64,000 bases of DNA, taken from Streptomyces sp. YIM 121038 (GTDB lineage: Bacteria; Actinomycetota; Actinomycetes; Streptomycetales; Streptomycetaceae). A program made the position numbers and the translations under genes. The stretch is from the NCBI RefSeq assembly GCF_006088715.1, contig NZ_CP030771.1, positions 9,670,001 through 9,734,000 on the forward strand. The letters are read 5' to 3'. The notes beneath the pieces were generated by a model. The model did not search any database and had not been told where the DNA came from. It was given only the letters and a program-made list of their open reading frames with translations. Position 1 is the first letter of the stretch. Every line of letters begins with the position of its first letter. Below are positions 44,862-53,632 of this stretch, piece after piece.

Positions 44862-44875
44862 CGCACGAGGACCCC

Positions 44876-44901
44876 GTGGTCCGGGCCGTGGCCCGGACCA
44901 C
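44876..44901. terminator. Bidirectional terminator, 12-bp perfect arms
   Basis: GTGGTCCGGGCC (44876-44887) and GGCCCGGACCAC (44890-44901) between the convergent hydroxylase and MT0933-type genes. Confidence 0.85.
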
Positions 44902-44913
44902 TCGGTGCCTCGA

Positions 44914-45108
44914 TCAGGACTGCGGCGGGTTCTGCTGCCCCTGGTCGCCGCCCAGCTGCTCCTTGAGCTTCTCCTGGGCGGTGTCGACCTGGCTGCTGTA
45001 CTTGCCCTGCGTCTTGTCGTCGACGAAGTCTCCCGCCTTGTCGATGCCCTGGCCCGCCTTGTCCTCGTGGCCCTTCAGCATCTGCTTGAGCTTGTCCAGC
45101 ACAGACAT
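44914..45108 (-). CDS. MT0933/Rv0909-like antitoxin family protein
   Basis: 64-aa hydrophilic helical protein. DKLKQMLKGHEDKAGQGIDKAGDFVDDKTQGKYSSQVD matches the MT0933_antitox family, whose mycobacterial member Rv0909 is paired with the SRPBCC protein Rv0910. ATG 45108 follows AAGGAG. The Gln/Asn-rich tail is typical of Streptomyces members. In Streptomyces this family is often found alone and may act as a stress protein like CsbD, so antitoxin function is not established here. Confidence 0.85.
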   Translation of the reverse strand: MSVLDKLKQMLKGHEDKAGQGIDKAGDFVDDKTQGKYSSQVDTAQEKLKEQLGGDQGQQNPPQS

Positions 45109-45164
45109 GGGATGTCTCCTTGCGGTTCGCCCCTGGTTCCAGGTTCACCGCGCTCCGACCGATC

Positions 45165-45203
45165 CGCATCCCGTGCGGGGAAAACGCATCCCGTGCGGGG
45201 GAA
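45165..45203. repeat. Two 20-bp-period direct repeats between divergent genes
   Basis: CGCATCCCGTGCGGGG followed by A-rich bases occurs at 45165 and again at 45185; each holds a CCCG-N2-CGGG mini-dyad. The copies are two helical turns apart in the space between the antitoxin-like gene and the methyltransferase, which suits cooperative regulator binding. Confidence 0.7.
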
Positions 45204-45245
45204 ACCCCCGTGCGTCACCCACGCCCCGGGCGCTACCGTCCCGGC

Positions 45246-45992
45246 ATGCTCCCTGAGGACGGACACTTCGCTGAGGACGTAGCCGCCACCTACGACGAGT
45301 CGTCGGCCGACATGTTCCGCCCGGAGGCGGTGGACCCCGTCGTCGACCTCCTCGCCGACCTGGCGGGCGACGGCGAGGCGCTGGAGTTCGGCATCGGCAC
45401 GGGCCGCATCGCCCTGCCGCTCTCCCGGCGCGGCGTCCCGGTGCGCGGCATCGAGATGTCCCGCGCCATGGCGTCCCGGCTGCGGGAGAAACCCGGCGGC
45501 GACGCGGTGCCCGTGACCATCGGCGACTTCGCCACCACCCACGCCGAGGACGCGCGGTCCGCCGCGGTGGTCTACCTCGTCTTCAACACGATCAACAACC
45601 TCACCACGCAGGACGCCCAGGTGGCCTGCTTCCACAACGCCGCCGCCCATCTGCGCCCCGGCGGCCGCTTCGTCATCGAGGTCGGCGTGCCCGATCTGCG
45701 CCTCCTGCCACCCGGGCAGACCGCCGTGCCGTTCCACATCAGCCCCACCCGATGGGCGTTCGACACCTATGACGTGGCCACCCAGGCGCTGAGCTCGCAC
45801 TACGTCACGATCGTCGACGGCCGCGCCGAGCACCGCTCCATCCCCTTCCGGTACGTGTGGCCCGCCGAGCTCGACCTGATGGCGCGGCTCGCCGGACTCC
45901 GCCTCCGCGACCGCTGGGAGGACTGGCACGGCAAGCCCTTCACCGGCGAGAGCACCCAGCACGTCTCGGTGTGGGAGAAGCCCCTCGACTGA
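45246..45992 (+). CDS. SAM-dependent methyltransferase
   Basis: 248-aa class I methyltransferase. Motif I is ALEFGIGTGRIALPL (about 44-58), then VRGIEMSRAMASRL, VYLVFNTINNLTT, and LRPGGRFVIEVGVPDL. The WEDWHGKPFTGES C-terminal segment is shared with a common Streptomyces methyltransferase group of unknown substrate. The ATG has TACCGT just upstream and no ribosome site, consistent with a leaderless transcript. Confidence 0.88.
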   Translation: MLPEDGHFAEDVAATYDESSADMFRPEAVDPVVDLLADLAGDGEALEFGIGTGRIALPLSRRGVPVRGIEMSRAMASRLREKPGGDAVPVTIGDFATTHAEDARSAAVVYLVFNTINNLTTQDAQVACFHNAAAHLRPGGRFVIEVGVPDLRLLPPGQTAVPFHISPTRWAFDTYDVATQALSSHYVTIVDGRAEHRSIPFRYVWPAELDLMARLAGLRLRDRWEDWHGKPFTGESTQHVSVWEKPLD

Positions 45993-46003
45993 CCGGGCCC
46001 GGG

Positions 46004-46444
46004 TCAGCGCCCGGCGAGCAGCGCGTCGACCGCCCGGCCGAACAGCCACGCCGCCGCCCGCGCCACCACGGGATCCAGCACCCCGGGCAGCCACCGCACC
46101 CGCAGCTCCTCGCGCCAGACCACCCGCGCACCCGCGCCGGCCTCCCCGGGGCCCACCTCAATCTCGGCCCACCCGGTGACGAACGAGCCGCGCTTGACCA
46201 GACGGCAGATCCCGCGCCTCCCTCGCGGCGGCTGCCAGAGCACGACCTCCATCACGTCGTCGAACGCCAGCGGCCCGACCCCGGACCGCGCGGTCAGCAG
46301 GGCACCCGCACCCCCGGACTCCGCTCCGGAGACCGTGACCCTGGTCAGGGGCATCACCCGGCCGTGCCGCTCCCAGTCCGTCAGCCGCCGCCACGCCTCG
46401 TCGGGACCGAGCGGCGTGGTGCGTACGAGGCGGAAGAGGGCCAT
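46004..46444 (-). CDS. SRPBCC family protein (polyketide cyclase-like fold)
   Basis: 146 aa. An SRPBCC helix-grip domain, recognised from FRLVRTTPLGPDEAWRRLTDWERHGRVMPLTRV, a middle beta sheet, and a C-terminal helix VARAAAWLFGRAVDALL. Rv0910, a proposed toxin, is of the same fold and is paired with Rv0909, the family of the 44914 gene. ATG 46444 follows TACGAT closely, again leaderless. It may equally be a lipid- or polyketide-binding protein. Confidence 0.85.
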   Translation of the reverse strand: MALFRLVRTTPLGPDEAWRRLTDWERHGRVMPLTRVTVSGAESGGAGALLTARSGVGPLAFDDVMEVVLWQPPRGRRGICRLVKRGSFVTGWAEIEVGPGEAGAGARVVWREELRVRWLPGVLDPVVARAAAWLFGRAVDALLAGR

Positions 46445-46487
46445 ACGCCGATCGTAGACAGCGCCACCGGGCTCCGCGGCCCCGGCC

Positions 46488-47417
46488 TCACCGAGCCCAC
46501 TGCGGCTTCCAGACCCCGGTGTCCGGCTCGGCCGGCCGCGCGGAGACGAGGTGGTCGCGCAGCGTGGCCAGGGCCGGATGCGGGTTGTCAGCGCGCCAGA
46601 GCAGGGAGTGCGGATAGACCGGAGTGGGGTCGCGCAGGGGGATGAGCCGCAGGTCGTGGCCGACGGGCCAGACGAGGGGAGTGCGCTCGCTGAGGAAGGT
46701 CGCGACCGCAGCGGAGTCGACGATCGTGTCGAGGAGGGCCTCGACGCCGAAGTCGGGGCCGATGGCGTCGATGGACAGGCCGAAGGCCTCGGCGAGCGCG
46801 TCGTAGTACGCGGCCCACTCGGTGCCCGGAGCGTTGCCGGGCATCCAGATGCGGTGCCCGGCCAGCTCGGCGAGCGCGACCGAGGACGCGGCGGCGAACG
46901 GGTGGGCGGGCCCGGTGAACAGGCGCAGCGGCTCGTCGAGCACGGGCAGCGCCCCGATGCCCTCCGGAAGCTGCCGGCCCGGCATGGTCACGGCCCGGAA
47001 CGTGGCGTCGATGGTGCCGGACGCGAGGGCCTCGACGGCCGCGTCGACGCCGTACAGCGTGACGACGTCGAGCTCCACGTCCGGGTGCGCGCGGTGGAAG
47101 TCGCGCACCAGGCCCGCGGTGGCGACCCGGCGGCCGACCACGTCCACGCGCAGGGCGCGCCGCCCCGGGCGCACGGATGCCGCCGCCCGCTCCTCGGCCA
47201 GGAGCAGCGCCCGGGCGTGCGGCAGGAACGCCTGCCCGTCGATGGTGAGCCGGGCCCCGCGCGGGGTGCGGGCGAAGAGGCGCACGCCGAGTTCCTCCTC
47301 CAGGGCGGCGACGCGCTTGGACACGGCCTGCTGGGTGAGCGACAGATCGACGGCGGCCTTCTGGAACTGCCCGGCGTCCGCGGCGACGACGAAGGTGCGT
47401 ACGGAGTTGAGATCCAC
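46488..47417 (-). CDS. LysR family transcriptional regulator
   Basis: 309 aa. The N-terminal HTH (FVVAADAGQFQKAAVDLSLTQQAVSKRVAALEEELG) is followed by a periplasmic-binding-like effector domain from about residue 90. GTG 47417 lies a few bases after TAGGCT, so it is leaderless, and the palindrome at 47435 covers the promoter. No obvious metabolic target is divergent; the next gene in that direction is dnaE. Confidence 0.93.
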   Translation of the reverse strand: MDLNSVRTFVVAADAGQFQKAAVDLSLTQQAVSKRVAALEEELGVRLFARTPRGARLTIDGQAFLPHARALLLAEERAAASVRPGRRALRVDVVGRRVATAGLVRDFHRAHPDVELDVVTLYGVDAAVEALASGTIDATFRAVTMPGRQLPEGIGALPVLDEPLRLFTGPAHPFAAASSVALAELAGHRIWMPGNAPGTEWAAYYDALAEAFGLSIDAIGPDFGVEALLDTIVDSAAVATFLSERTPLVWPVGHDLRLIPLRDPTPVYPHSLLWRADNPHPALATLRDHLVSARPAEPDTGVWKPQWAR

Positions 47418-47434
47418 ACCGCCCAGCCTACTGA

Positions 47435-47451
47435 CACAACACGTGGTTGTG
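47435..47451. promoter_or_regulatory. Probable LysR operator
   Basis: CACAAC (47435-47440), ACGTG, GTTGTG (47446-47451): perfect 6-bp arms around five bases, just upstream of the LysR -10. Confidence 0.65.
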
Positions 47452-47600
47452 GCTCGCCGGTCCGATGGTTGTTTGATCCGCAGGCCAGACGCTCGCTTGG
47501 ATGACGCGGGTCAACGAAAGGTTGCCCGGACCGGCCGACCGGGAGCGCGCTGCTCCCGGGCCGGGGGCGCCTTGCCCCGCACCCCGGAGGTGACGCACCC

Positions 47601-50600
47601 GTGCCCGACTCCTTCGTCCATCTGCACAACCACACCGAGTACTCGATGCTGGACGGCGCCCAGAAGCTGCGGCCCATGTTCGCCGAGGTGGCCCGGCAGC
47701 GGATGCCCGCCATCGCCATGAGCGACCACGGGAACATGTTCGGCGCCTACGAGTTCGCCCAGGTGGCGAAGGAGTCCGACGGCATCCGGCCGATCATCGG
47801 CATCGAGGCGTACCTGGCGCCGTCCTCACGCTTCGCGCGCAAGCAGGAGTTCTGGGGGCCGGGCGGCCGCCGCGCCGTCGGCGACGGCGGCGAGGGCTCC
47901 AAGGACGTCTCCGGCGGCGGCCGCTTCACCCACATGACCATGTGGGCCCGGAACGTCCAGGGCCTGCGGAACCTCTTCTGGCTCAGCACCCGCGCCAGCT
48001 ACGAGGGCCAGTTCCCCGCGGGCAAGCCGCGCATGGACCGGGAGCTGATCGCCGAGCGCCCGGACGGCATCATCGCCACCACCGGCTGCCCCTCCGGCGA
48101 GATCCAGACGCGCCTGCGACTGCACCAGTACGACGAGGCCAGGGCCGCCGCCGCGGCCTGGCAGGACCTCTTCGGGCGCGAGAACTACTTCCTGGAGCTG
48201 ATGGACCACGGCCTGGACATCGAACGCGACGTGCGCGACGGCCTGCTGCGCCTGGCCGACGACCTGGCGATCCCGCTGCTCGCCACCAACGACGCGCACT
48301 ACGTCACCGAGGACCAGGCCGACGCCCACGACACCCTGCTGTGCATCGGCGTCGGCAAGAACAAGGACGACCCCCGGCGCTTCCGCTTCAACGGCTCCGG
48401 CTACTACCTCAAGAGCGCCACCGAGATGCGCGCGCTGTTCGCGGAGCTCCCGCAGGCCTGCGACAACACCCTGCTGATCGCCGAGCGCGTCGAGTCCTAC
48501 GACGAGGTCTTCGACCACGTCGACGAGATGCCGCGCTTCCCGGACGTCCCCGAGGGCGAGACCCAGGAGTCATGGCTGCGCAAGGAGGTCGCCCGGGGCC
48601 TGGTCCTGCGCTACGGCGACCCGGTCCCCGCGCACGTCATGGACCGCTTCGAGACCGAGATGGCCGTCATCGGCCCCATGGGCTTCAGCTCGTACTTCCT
48701 CGTCGTCGCCGACATCTGCCGCCACGCCCGCGACAACAGGATCCCCATCGGGCCCGGCCGCGGCTCCGCGACCGGCTCCCTCGTCGCCTACGCCACGCGC
48801 ATCACCGAGCTGTGCCCCCTGGAGCACGGCCTGCTCTTCGAGCGCTTCCTGAACCCCGAGCGCATCAACCCGCCGGACGTCGACCTCGACTTCGACGACC
48901 GCCAGCGCGACCGCATGGTCCGCTACGTCACCGAGAAGTACGGCGACGAGTACACCGCCTTCGTGAACACCTTCGGTACCATCAAGGCCAAGAACGCGAT
49001 CAAGGACTCCGCACGCATCCTCGGCTACCCGTACGCCCACGGCGAGCGCATCACCAAGGCGCTCCCGCCGGACCAGAACGGCAAGTCGGCCCCGCTGGCC
49101 GCCGTCTTCGACCCCGCCCACCCGCGCCACGCCGAGGCCGGCGGGATCCGGCAGCTGTACGACGCCGAGGCCGACGTCAAGCGGGTCATCGACACCGCAC
49201 GCGGCGTGGAGGGCCTCACCCGCGGCACCGGCGTCCACGCCGCGGCCGTGATCCTGTCCAAGACACGGCTGACCGACCGGATCCCGCTGCACATGCGCGC
49301 CGCCGACGGCGCGCGGATCACCGGTTTCGACTATCCGTCGTGCGAGGCGATGGGCCTGGTCAAGATGGACTTCCTGGGGCTGCGCAACCTCGGCGTCATC
49401 GACCAGGCCATCGAGAACGTCCGCGAGAACCGCGGCGTCCGGCTGGCCACCGTCGACCCGGGCGACGGCGACCCGGCCACCGTCGTGATCCCCCTCGACG
49501 ACGCCAGGACGTACCGGCTCCTCGCCGACGGCAACACCTTCGGCGTCTTCCAGCTCGACGGCGGCGGCATGCGGGCCCTGCTCAAGCTCATGGAACCCAC
49601 CCGCTTCGAGGACATCGCGGCCGCCAACGCCCTCTACCGGCCGGGCCCCATGGCCGCCAACGCCCACACCAACTACGCGCTGCGCCAGAACGGCAAGCAG
49701 GAGCCCGCCCCCATCCACCCCGAGCTGAAGGAGGCCCTCGACCCGATCCTCGGCTCCACCCACCACCTGCTGATCTTCCAGGAACAGATCATGGCCATCG
49801 CCCGGCAGCTCGCCGGATACACGCTGGGCGGCGCCGACATGCTGCGCCGCGCGATGGGCAAGAAGAAGCCGGAGGTCCTCGCCGCCGAGTGGGAGAAGTT
49901 CCACGGCGGCATGCGCGCGAACGGCTACTCCGACGAGGCCGTCAAGGCCCTCTGGGACGTGATGCTGCCCTTCTCCGGCTACGCCTTCAACAAGTCCCAC
50001 ACCGCCGGATACGGCCTCGTCTCGTACTGGACCGCCTACCTCAAGGCCAACCACCCGGCCGAGTACATGGCCGCCCTGCTCACCTCGGTCGGCGACGACA
50101 AGGACAAGGCCGCCGTCTATCTGGCCGACGCCCGCAAGAACGGCGTCCGGGTCCTGCAGCCCGACGTGAACGAGTCCCTCGCGGAGTTCACCGCGATCGG
50201 CGACGACGTGCGGTTCGGACTCCGGTCCGTGCGCAACGTCGGCGACAGCGTCATCGAAGCCGTCGTCGACGCCCGCCGCCGCAAGGGGAAGTTCACCTCC
50301 TTCCCCGACTTCCTCGACAAGGCCGATCTGCCCGCCCTGTCCAAGAGGGCCGTGGAGTCCCTGATCAAGGCCGGCGCCTTCGACTCGCTCGGGCACTCCC
50401 GCAAGGGCCTGACCGCCGTCCACGAGGACGCCATCGACGCGATCACCCCGGTGAAGAAGGCGGCTGCCTTCGGCCAGGACGACCTGTTCTCGGGGGCCAC
50501 GGGCGCACAGGACCCACAGACGCCGTCCTTCGGCCTCGACTTCCCCCTCGACCCGACGGAGTGGCCGCGCCGACAACTCCTCGCCACCGAGCGCGAGATG

Positions 50601-51200
50601 CTCGGCCTCTACGTCTCCGCCCATCCGCTCGACGGCGCCGAGCACATCCTCGCGGGAGCGCGGGACCGCTCCCTCGCCGACCTCCTCGCCTCCGGCAGCT
50701 CCGGCGCCGACGTCCGGCTCTCCGGGCTGGTCACCGGCGTCCAGCGCAAGGTGACCAAACAGGGCAACGCCTGGGCAGTCGTCCACCTCGCCGACCGCGA
50801 CGCGAGCGTCGAGGTCCTCTTCTTCCCCGCCGCCTACCAACTCGTCCAGCACGCCCTGGCCGAGGACAACGTCGTCTCCGTCAAGGGCAGGGCCGAGGAC
50901 CGCGACGGCACCCTGACCGTCTTCGGCCGGGAGCTGACGGTGCTCGACGTGTCCGCCGCCGAGCACGGCGGCAGGCCCCCCGTCCTCCTCGCCCTGCCCT
51001 CCCACCGCGTCACCCGACGGTCCGTGGCCGACCTCAAGAAGATCCTCGCCGCCCACCCCGGAGACAGCCCCGTCCACCTCACCGTCCGCGGCCCCCGCAA
51101 GACCACCGTCTACGCCCTGGAGGCGAGGGTGAACGCCGCCACCCTCGCCTCCGACGTCAAGGGCACCTTCGGGGCCGACGCGTGGACGGGCGCCACGTGA
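47601..51200 (+). CDS. dnaE: DNA polymerase III alpha subunit (DnaE), probably a second copy
   Basis: 1199-aa replicative-type polymerase. The PHP domain starts at once (VHLHNHTEYSMLDG, AIAMSDHGNMFG). The catalytic core has PDVDLDFDDRQRDR (near 428-441, first two catalytic Asp) and LVKMDFLGLRNLG (third Asp near 590). The tandem HhH and OB-fold (VRLSGLVTGVQRKVTKQGN) complete it. It is intact. GTG 47601 has GGAGGTGA in front. Surrounding genes are accessory, and there is no imuA/imuB, so this looks like an additional DnaE1-type polymerase rather than DnaE2. Confidence 0.92.
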   Translation: MPDSFVHLHNHTEYSMLDGAQKLRPMFAEVARQRMPAIAMSDHGNMFGAYEFAQVAKESDGIRPIIGIEAYLAPSSRFARKQEFWGPGGRRAVGDGGEGSKDVSGGGRFTHMTMWARNVQGLRNLFWLSTRASYEGQFPAGKPRMDRELIAERPDGIIATTGCPSGEIQTRLRLHQYDEARAAAAAWQDLFGRENYFLELMDHGLDIERDVRDGLLRLADDLAIPLLATNDAHYVTEDQADAHDTLLCIGVGKNKDDPRRFRFNGSGYYLKSATEMRALFAELPQACDNTLLIAERVESYDEVFDHVDEMPRFPDVPEGETQESWLRKEVARGLVLRYGDPVPAHVMDRFETEMAVIGPMGFSSYFLVVADICRHARDNRIPIGPGRGSATGSLVAYATRITELCPLEHGLLFERFLNPERINPPDVDLDFDDRQRDRMVRYVTEKYGDEYTAFVNTFGTIKAKNAIKDSARILGYPYAHGERITKALPPDQNGKSAPLAAVFDPAHPRHAEAGGIRQLYDAEADVKRVIDTARGVEGLTRGTGVHAAAVILSKTRLTDRIPLHMRAADGARITGFDYPSCEAMGLVKMDFLGLRNLGVIDQAIENVRENRGVRLATVDPGDGDPATVVIPLDDARTYRLLADGNTFGVFQLDGGGMRALLKLMEPTRFEDIAAANALYRPGPMAANAHTNYALRQNGKQEPAPIHPELKEALDPILGSTHHLLIFQEQIMAIARQLAGYTLGGADMLRRAMGKKKPEVLAAEWEKFHGGMRANGYSDEAVKALWDVMLPFSGYAFNKSHTAGYGLVSYWTAYLKANHPAEYMAALLTSVGDDKDKAAVYLADARKNGVRVLQPDVNESLAEFTAIGDDVRFGLRSVRNVGDSVIEAVVDARRRKGKFTSFPDFLDKADLPALSKRAVESLIKAGAFDSLGHSRKGLTAVHEDAIDAITPVKKAAAFGQDDLFSGATGAQDPQTPSFGLDFPLDPTEWPRRQLLATEREMLGLYVSAHPLDGAEHILAGARDRSLADLLASGSSGADVRLSGLVTGVQRKVTKQGNAWAVVHLADRDASVEVLFFPAAYQLVQHALAEDNVVSVKGRAEDRDGTLTVFGRELTVLDVSAAEHGGRPPVLLALPSHRVTRRSVADLKKILAAHPGDSPVHLTVRGPRKTTVYALEARVNAATLASDVKGTFGADAWTGAT

Positions 51201-51218
51201 CCCCGAGGGGCCGGTCCG

Positions 51219-52184
51219 TCAGCCGCCCACCACCGGATAGTGGTCGGAGAGGTCGGTGTACGTGTACTGCTTGCCCCAGCTCGACACCGTCCAGGGCGCG
51301 CTCCGCTCCTTGACCACGTCGTTCTTCCACCCCGAAGGACGGGCGTGCCCTTGGCGGTGCAGGACGTAGTCGAGGTCTTCGCGGGGGTCGCTCGGGTAGC
51401 GCTCGGCGGCGATCGAGTTGTCCCGCGTGTCGAAGGAGTACGGGTGCCCGGTCCGCTCGTCGGCGGGCGCGAGGCCCGCGTCGGCGAGCATCGAGGCGTA
51501 CTCCGGGCTGTGCGAGTCCACGTTGAAGTCACCCGCGACCATGACCTGCTCGTTCGCCGGGATGCCCTTGGCGTCCAGGAACGCGTCCAGCTCCTTGAAC
51601 TGCTTGGCGCGCGTCGTGGCCGCCTCGCCCGCCGAGCAGCCGGGGTCGGTGGACTGGGCGTGGGTGCCGACCACGTGCACCTTCGTGCCGTTCACGTCCA
51701 GGACGACGTAGGCGAACCCCTTGTTGGAGTGGTAGTCCGCGCCGCAGGCGTCCTTGTAGACGTACTGCTCCTTGCGCACGATCGGCCACTTGCTGAGGAC
51801 CGTCACGCCGCCGTCCTCCGGGGTCAGCGAGGAGTACGCGCCCCCGGTGGCGTCCCACCCGGACTTGCTCCGGCCCACCACCGGCGTCTGGTGCGGGTAG
51901 AGCGCCGAGGCGTTCTTCTGCAGCGCGTCGGACGCGGAGTTGTCGAACGCCTCCTGCAACACGACGACGTCGTTCCCCCGGAAGAACCCGGCGGCCGGTA
52001 TCTCCTTGGCCCGGTGGTCCTGCCCCCAGTTCGGGTACAGCGTCTTGCTGAAGAGGAAGGCGTTGTACGTGAGCACCTTCAGGCGGGGCGGCGCGTCGGC
52101 GGCCGCTGCGTTCGGGGCCGTCGCGGCCAGCGTCGCGGCCGTGGCGAGGGCCACGAGGCAGGTGCGCGGGGTGGGGTGGGGCAC
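51219..52184 (-). CDS. Secreted endonuclease/exonuclease/phosphatase-fold sphingomyelinase-like enzyme
   Basis: 321 aa. GTG 52184 follows AGGGAG. The signal peptide ends near residue 33 (NAAAA-DA). Metal site motifs: LKVLTYNAFLF, VVVLQEAFDN (catalytic Glu), VVGTHAQSTDPG, VMVAGDFNVDSHSPEY (Asp/Asn), EDLDYVLHR and the terminal YTDLSDHYPVVG (catalytic His). Length and order match bacterial sphingomyelin phosphodiesterase C. Converges on dnaE with an 18-base gap. Confidence 0.9.
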   Translation of the reverse strand: MPHPTPRTCLVALATAATLAATAPNAAAADAPPRLKVLTYNAFLFSKTLYPNWGQDHRAKEIPAAGFFRGNDVVVLQEAFDNSASDALQKNASALYPHQTPVVGRSKSGWDATGGAYSSLTPEDGGVTVLSKWPIVRKEQYVYKDACGADYHSNKGFAYVVLDVNGTKVHVVGTHAQSTDPGCSAGEAATTRAKQFKELDAFLDAKGIPANEQVMVAGDFNVDSHSPEYASMLADAGLAPADERTGHPYSFDTRDNSIAAERYPSDPREDLDYVLHRQGHARPSGWKNDVVKERSAPWTVSSWGKQYTYTDLSDHYPVVGG

Positions 52185-52321
52185 GGAGTATCTCCCTGTG
52201 GGGGGTGGGGACGGGGGCCGGCTGGAAGTACCGGCGTCGGTCATCCAAGGCGTCGTGGGTTACGGCGGGTTGACGTGCGGGTGAGCGTGGGGAGGATCAT
52301 GGCCTGCGGCTGAGCCGCAGG

Positions 52322-53488
52322 TCACGTAGGTGGCGCCTGGGTGTGCCGGACGCATTCCGTGATCACGGAGCGCAGGCTGTCGGTGCGCCGGAGGAGGTCG
52401 CGCTGGACGTGGGCCCCGGCGCCGTGGGCGAGGAGGCGTGCCGTGCGTTCGCGGGCCAGGGCGAGGTCCCCGGTGTCGTGGAGGGCGTCGCGTGCGTGGT
52501 CGAGCAGGGTGCGTACCGCCTCGGCGGCGGGCACCGGCCGCATCGACAGCGGGTGGAGGAGCGGGCCGTCAAGGCCGGAGCGCGCGGCGCGCCACGCGGC
52601 GAGCCGCAGCAGGCTGACGCCGTGCCCCAGCGGCGGCGTGCCCGCGCGCCACTCCCGCGCGGCCGTCTCGACGAGGGCCCGGCAGAGCGCGGCGATCAGG
52701 ACGGTGGTGCCCGCGTCGAGGCACACGTCCGCCACCCGGATCTCGACGGTGGGGTAGCGGTGCGAGAGCCGGGCGTCGAAGTAGACCATGCCCCGGTCGT
52801 GCAGCACCCCGGTGGCCACCATGTCGCTGACCTGCCGCTCGTACCGCTCGGCCGAGCCGAAGAGCTCGGTGGGGCCCGCCATCGGCCAGCGCCCCCACAC
52901 CCTGCTGCGGTAGCTGGCGTACCGGCTGTCCTTGCCCTGCCAGAACGGGGAGTTGGAGCTCAGCGCGACGAGGACCGCCAGCCACGGCCGGATCCTGTCG
53001 ACGACGGCCACGCCCTCCTCGTCCGACTCCACCGCGACGTGCACGTGGCAGCCGCAGGTCAGCTGCTCCTGGGTGGTGAGGCCGAACTGCTCCTCCATCC
53101 ACTGGAAGCGGCTGCCCACGTTGACGGAGGGGCTCGCGGGCAGGGGAGAGGTGGCAAGGGCGGCCACCGAGGCGCCGACGTCCCCGGCGTGCCGGGCCGC
53201 CTCCGCCCGCCACCGGACGATCTCGGCGGAGAGGCTGTCCATGTCCGACTGCGGCCGCGTGGCGAACTCGATCTGGTGGCCGTGCAGCTCCTTCTCGAAG
53301 GCGGAGTCCTCGGAGTCTTCCGAGTTCTCGGAGCCGGAGCCGGAGTCCCCGTGCTCGCTCTCCTCCGCATCGTCGTGCGCGCCGCTGTCCCTGGCCGCAC
53401 GGGCCAGGACGGCCGTCGACAGGGCCCGCGGCTCCCCACTCTCACGGTCGAACAGGAGGAGCTCCTCCTCCACACCCACGGTACGCAC
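52322..53488 (-). CDS. GCS2-type carboxylate-amine ligase (YbdK-like)
   Basis: 388 aa. TVGVEEELLLFDRESGEPRALS is the glutamate-cysteine ligase 2 start, and CGCHVHVAVESDEEGVAVVDR is the conserved metal/ATP-binding His pair. Between them is an acidic Ser/Glu/Asp-rich insert of about 25 residues (DSGSGSENSEDSEDS, near 48-62) in a loop before the HQIEFATRP strand. Actinobacteria make mycothiol instead of glutathione, so the natural reaction of these ligases is not well defined. GTG 53488 overlaps family sequence directly. Confidence 0.9.
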   Translation of the reverse strand: MRTVGVEEELLLFDRESGEPRALSTAVLARAARDSGAHDDAEESEHGDSGSGSENSEDSEDSAFEKELHGHQIEFATRPQSDMDSLSAEIVRWRAEAARHAGDVGASVAALATSPLPASPSVNVGSRFQWMEEQFGLTTQEQLTCGCHVHVAVESDEEGVAVVDRIRPWLAVLVALSSNSPFWQGKDSRYASYRSRVWGRWPMAGPTELFGSAERYERQVSDMVATGVLHDRGMVYFDARLSHRYPTVEIRVADVCLDAGTTVLIAALCRALVETAAREWRAGTPPLGHGVSLLRLAAWRAARSGLDGPLLHPLSMRPVPAAEAVRTLLDHARDALHDTGDLALARERTARLLAHGAGAHVQRDLLRRTDSLRSVITECVRHTQAPPT

Positions 53489-53632
53489 CGGACGCCGCCT
53501 CTCCGGCCCGCCTACTTCGGACTGTGGGGGCCACTCGGTACCCAGTACCCCGACGGTGGGGGCGCAGCCGTGTGCTGTCCGCCATCAGGGTTCATGGGTT
53601 TCAGTCGAGCCAGTGAGGCAAAAGCGTAGATC

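Noticed and set aside
10143..45992. Flavin hydroxylases and methyltransferases as one natural-product cluster
   Set aside because: They are scattered over 36 kb among unrelated, separately terminated genes, and no synthase or core biosynthetic enzyme is present.
48570..51077. 835-codon minus-strand frame opposite dnaE
   Set aside because: Antisense shadow rich in Gly, Val and Asp; dnaE on the plus strand is intact and recognisable.
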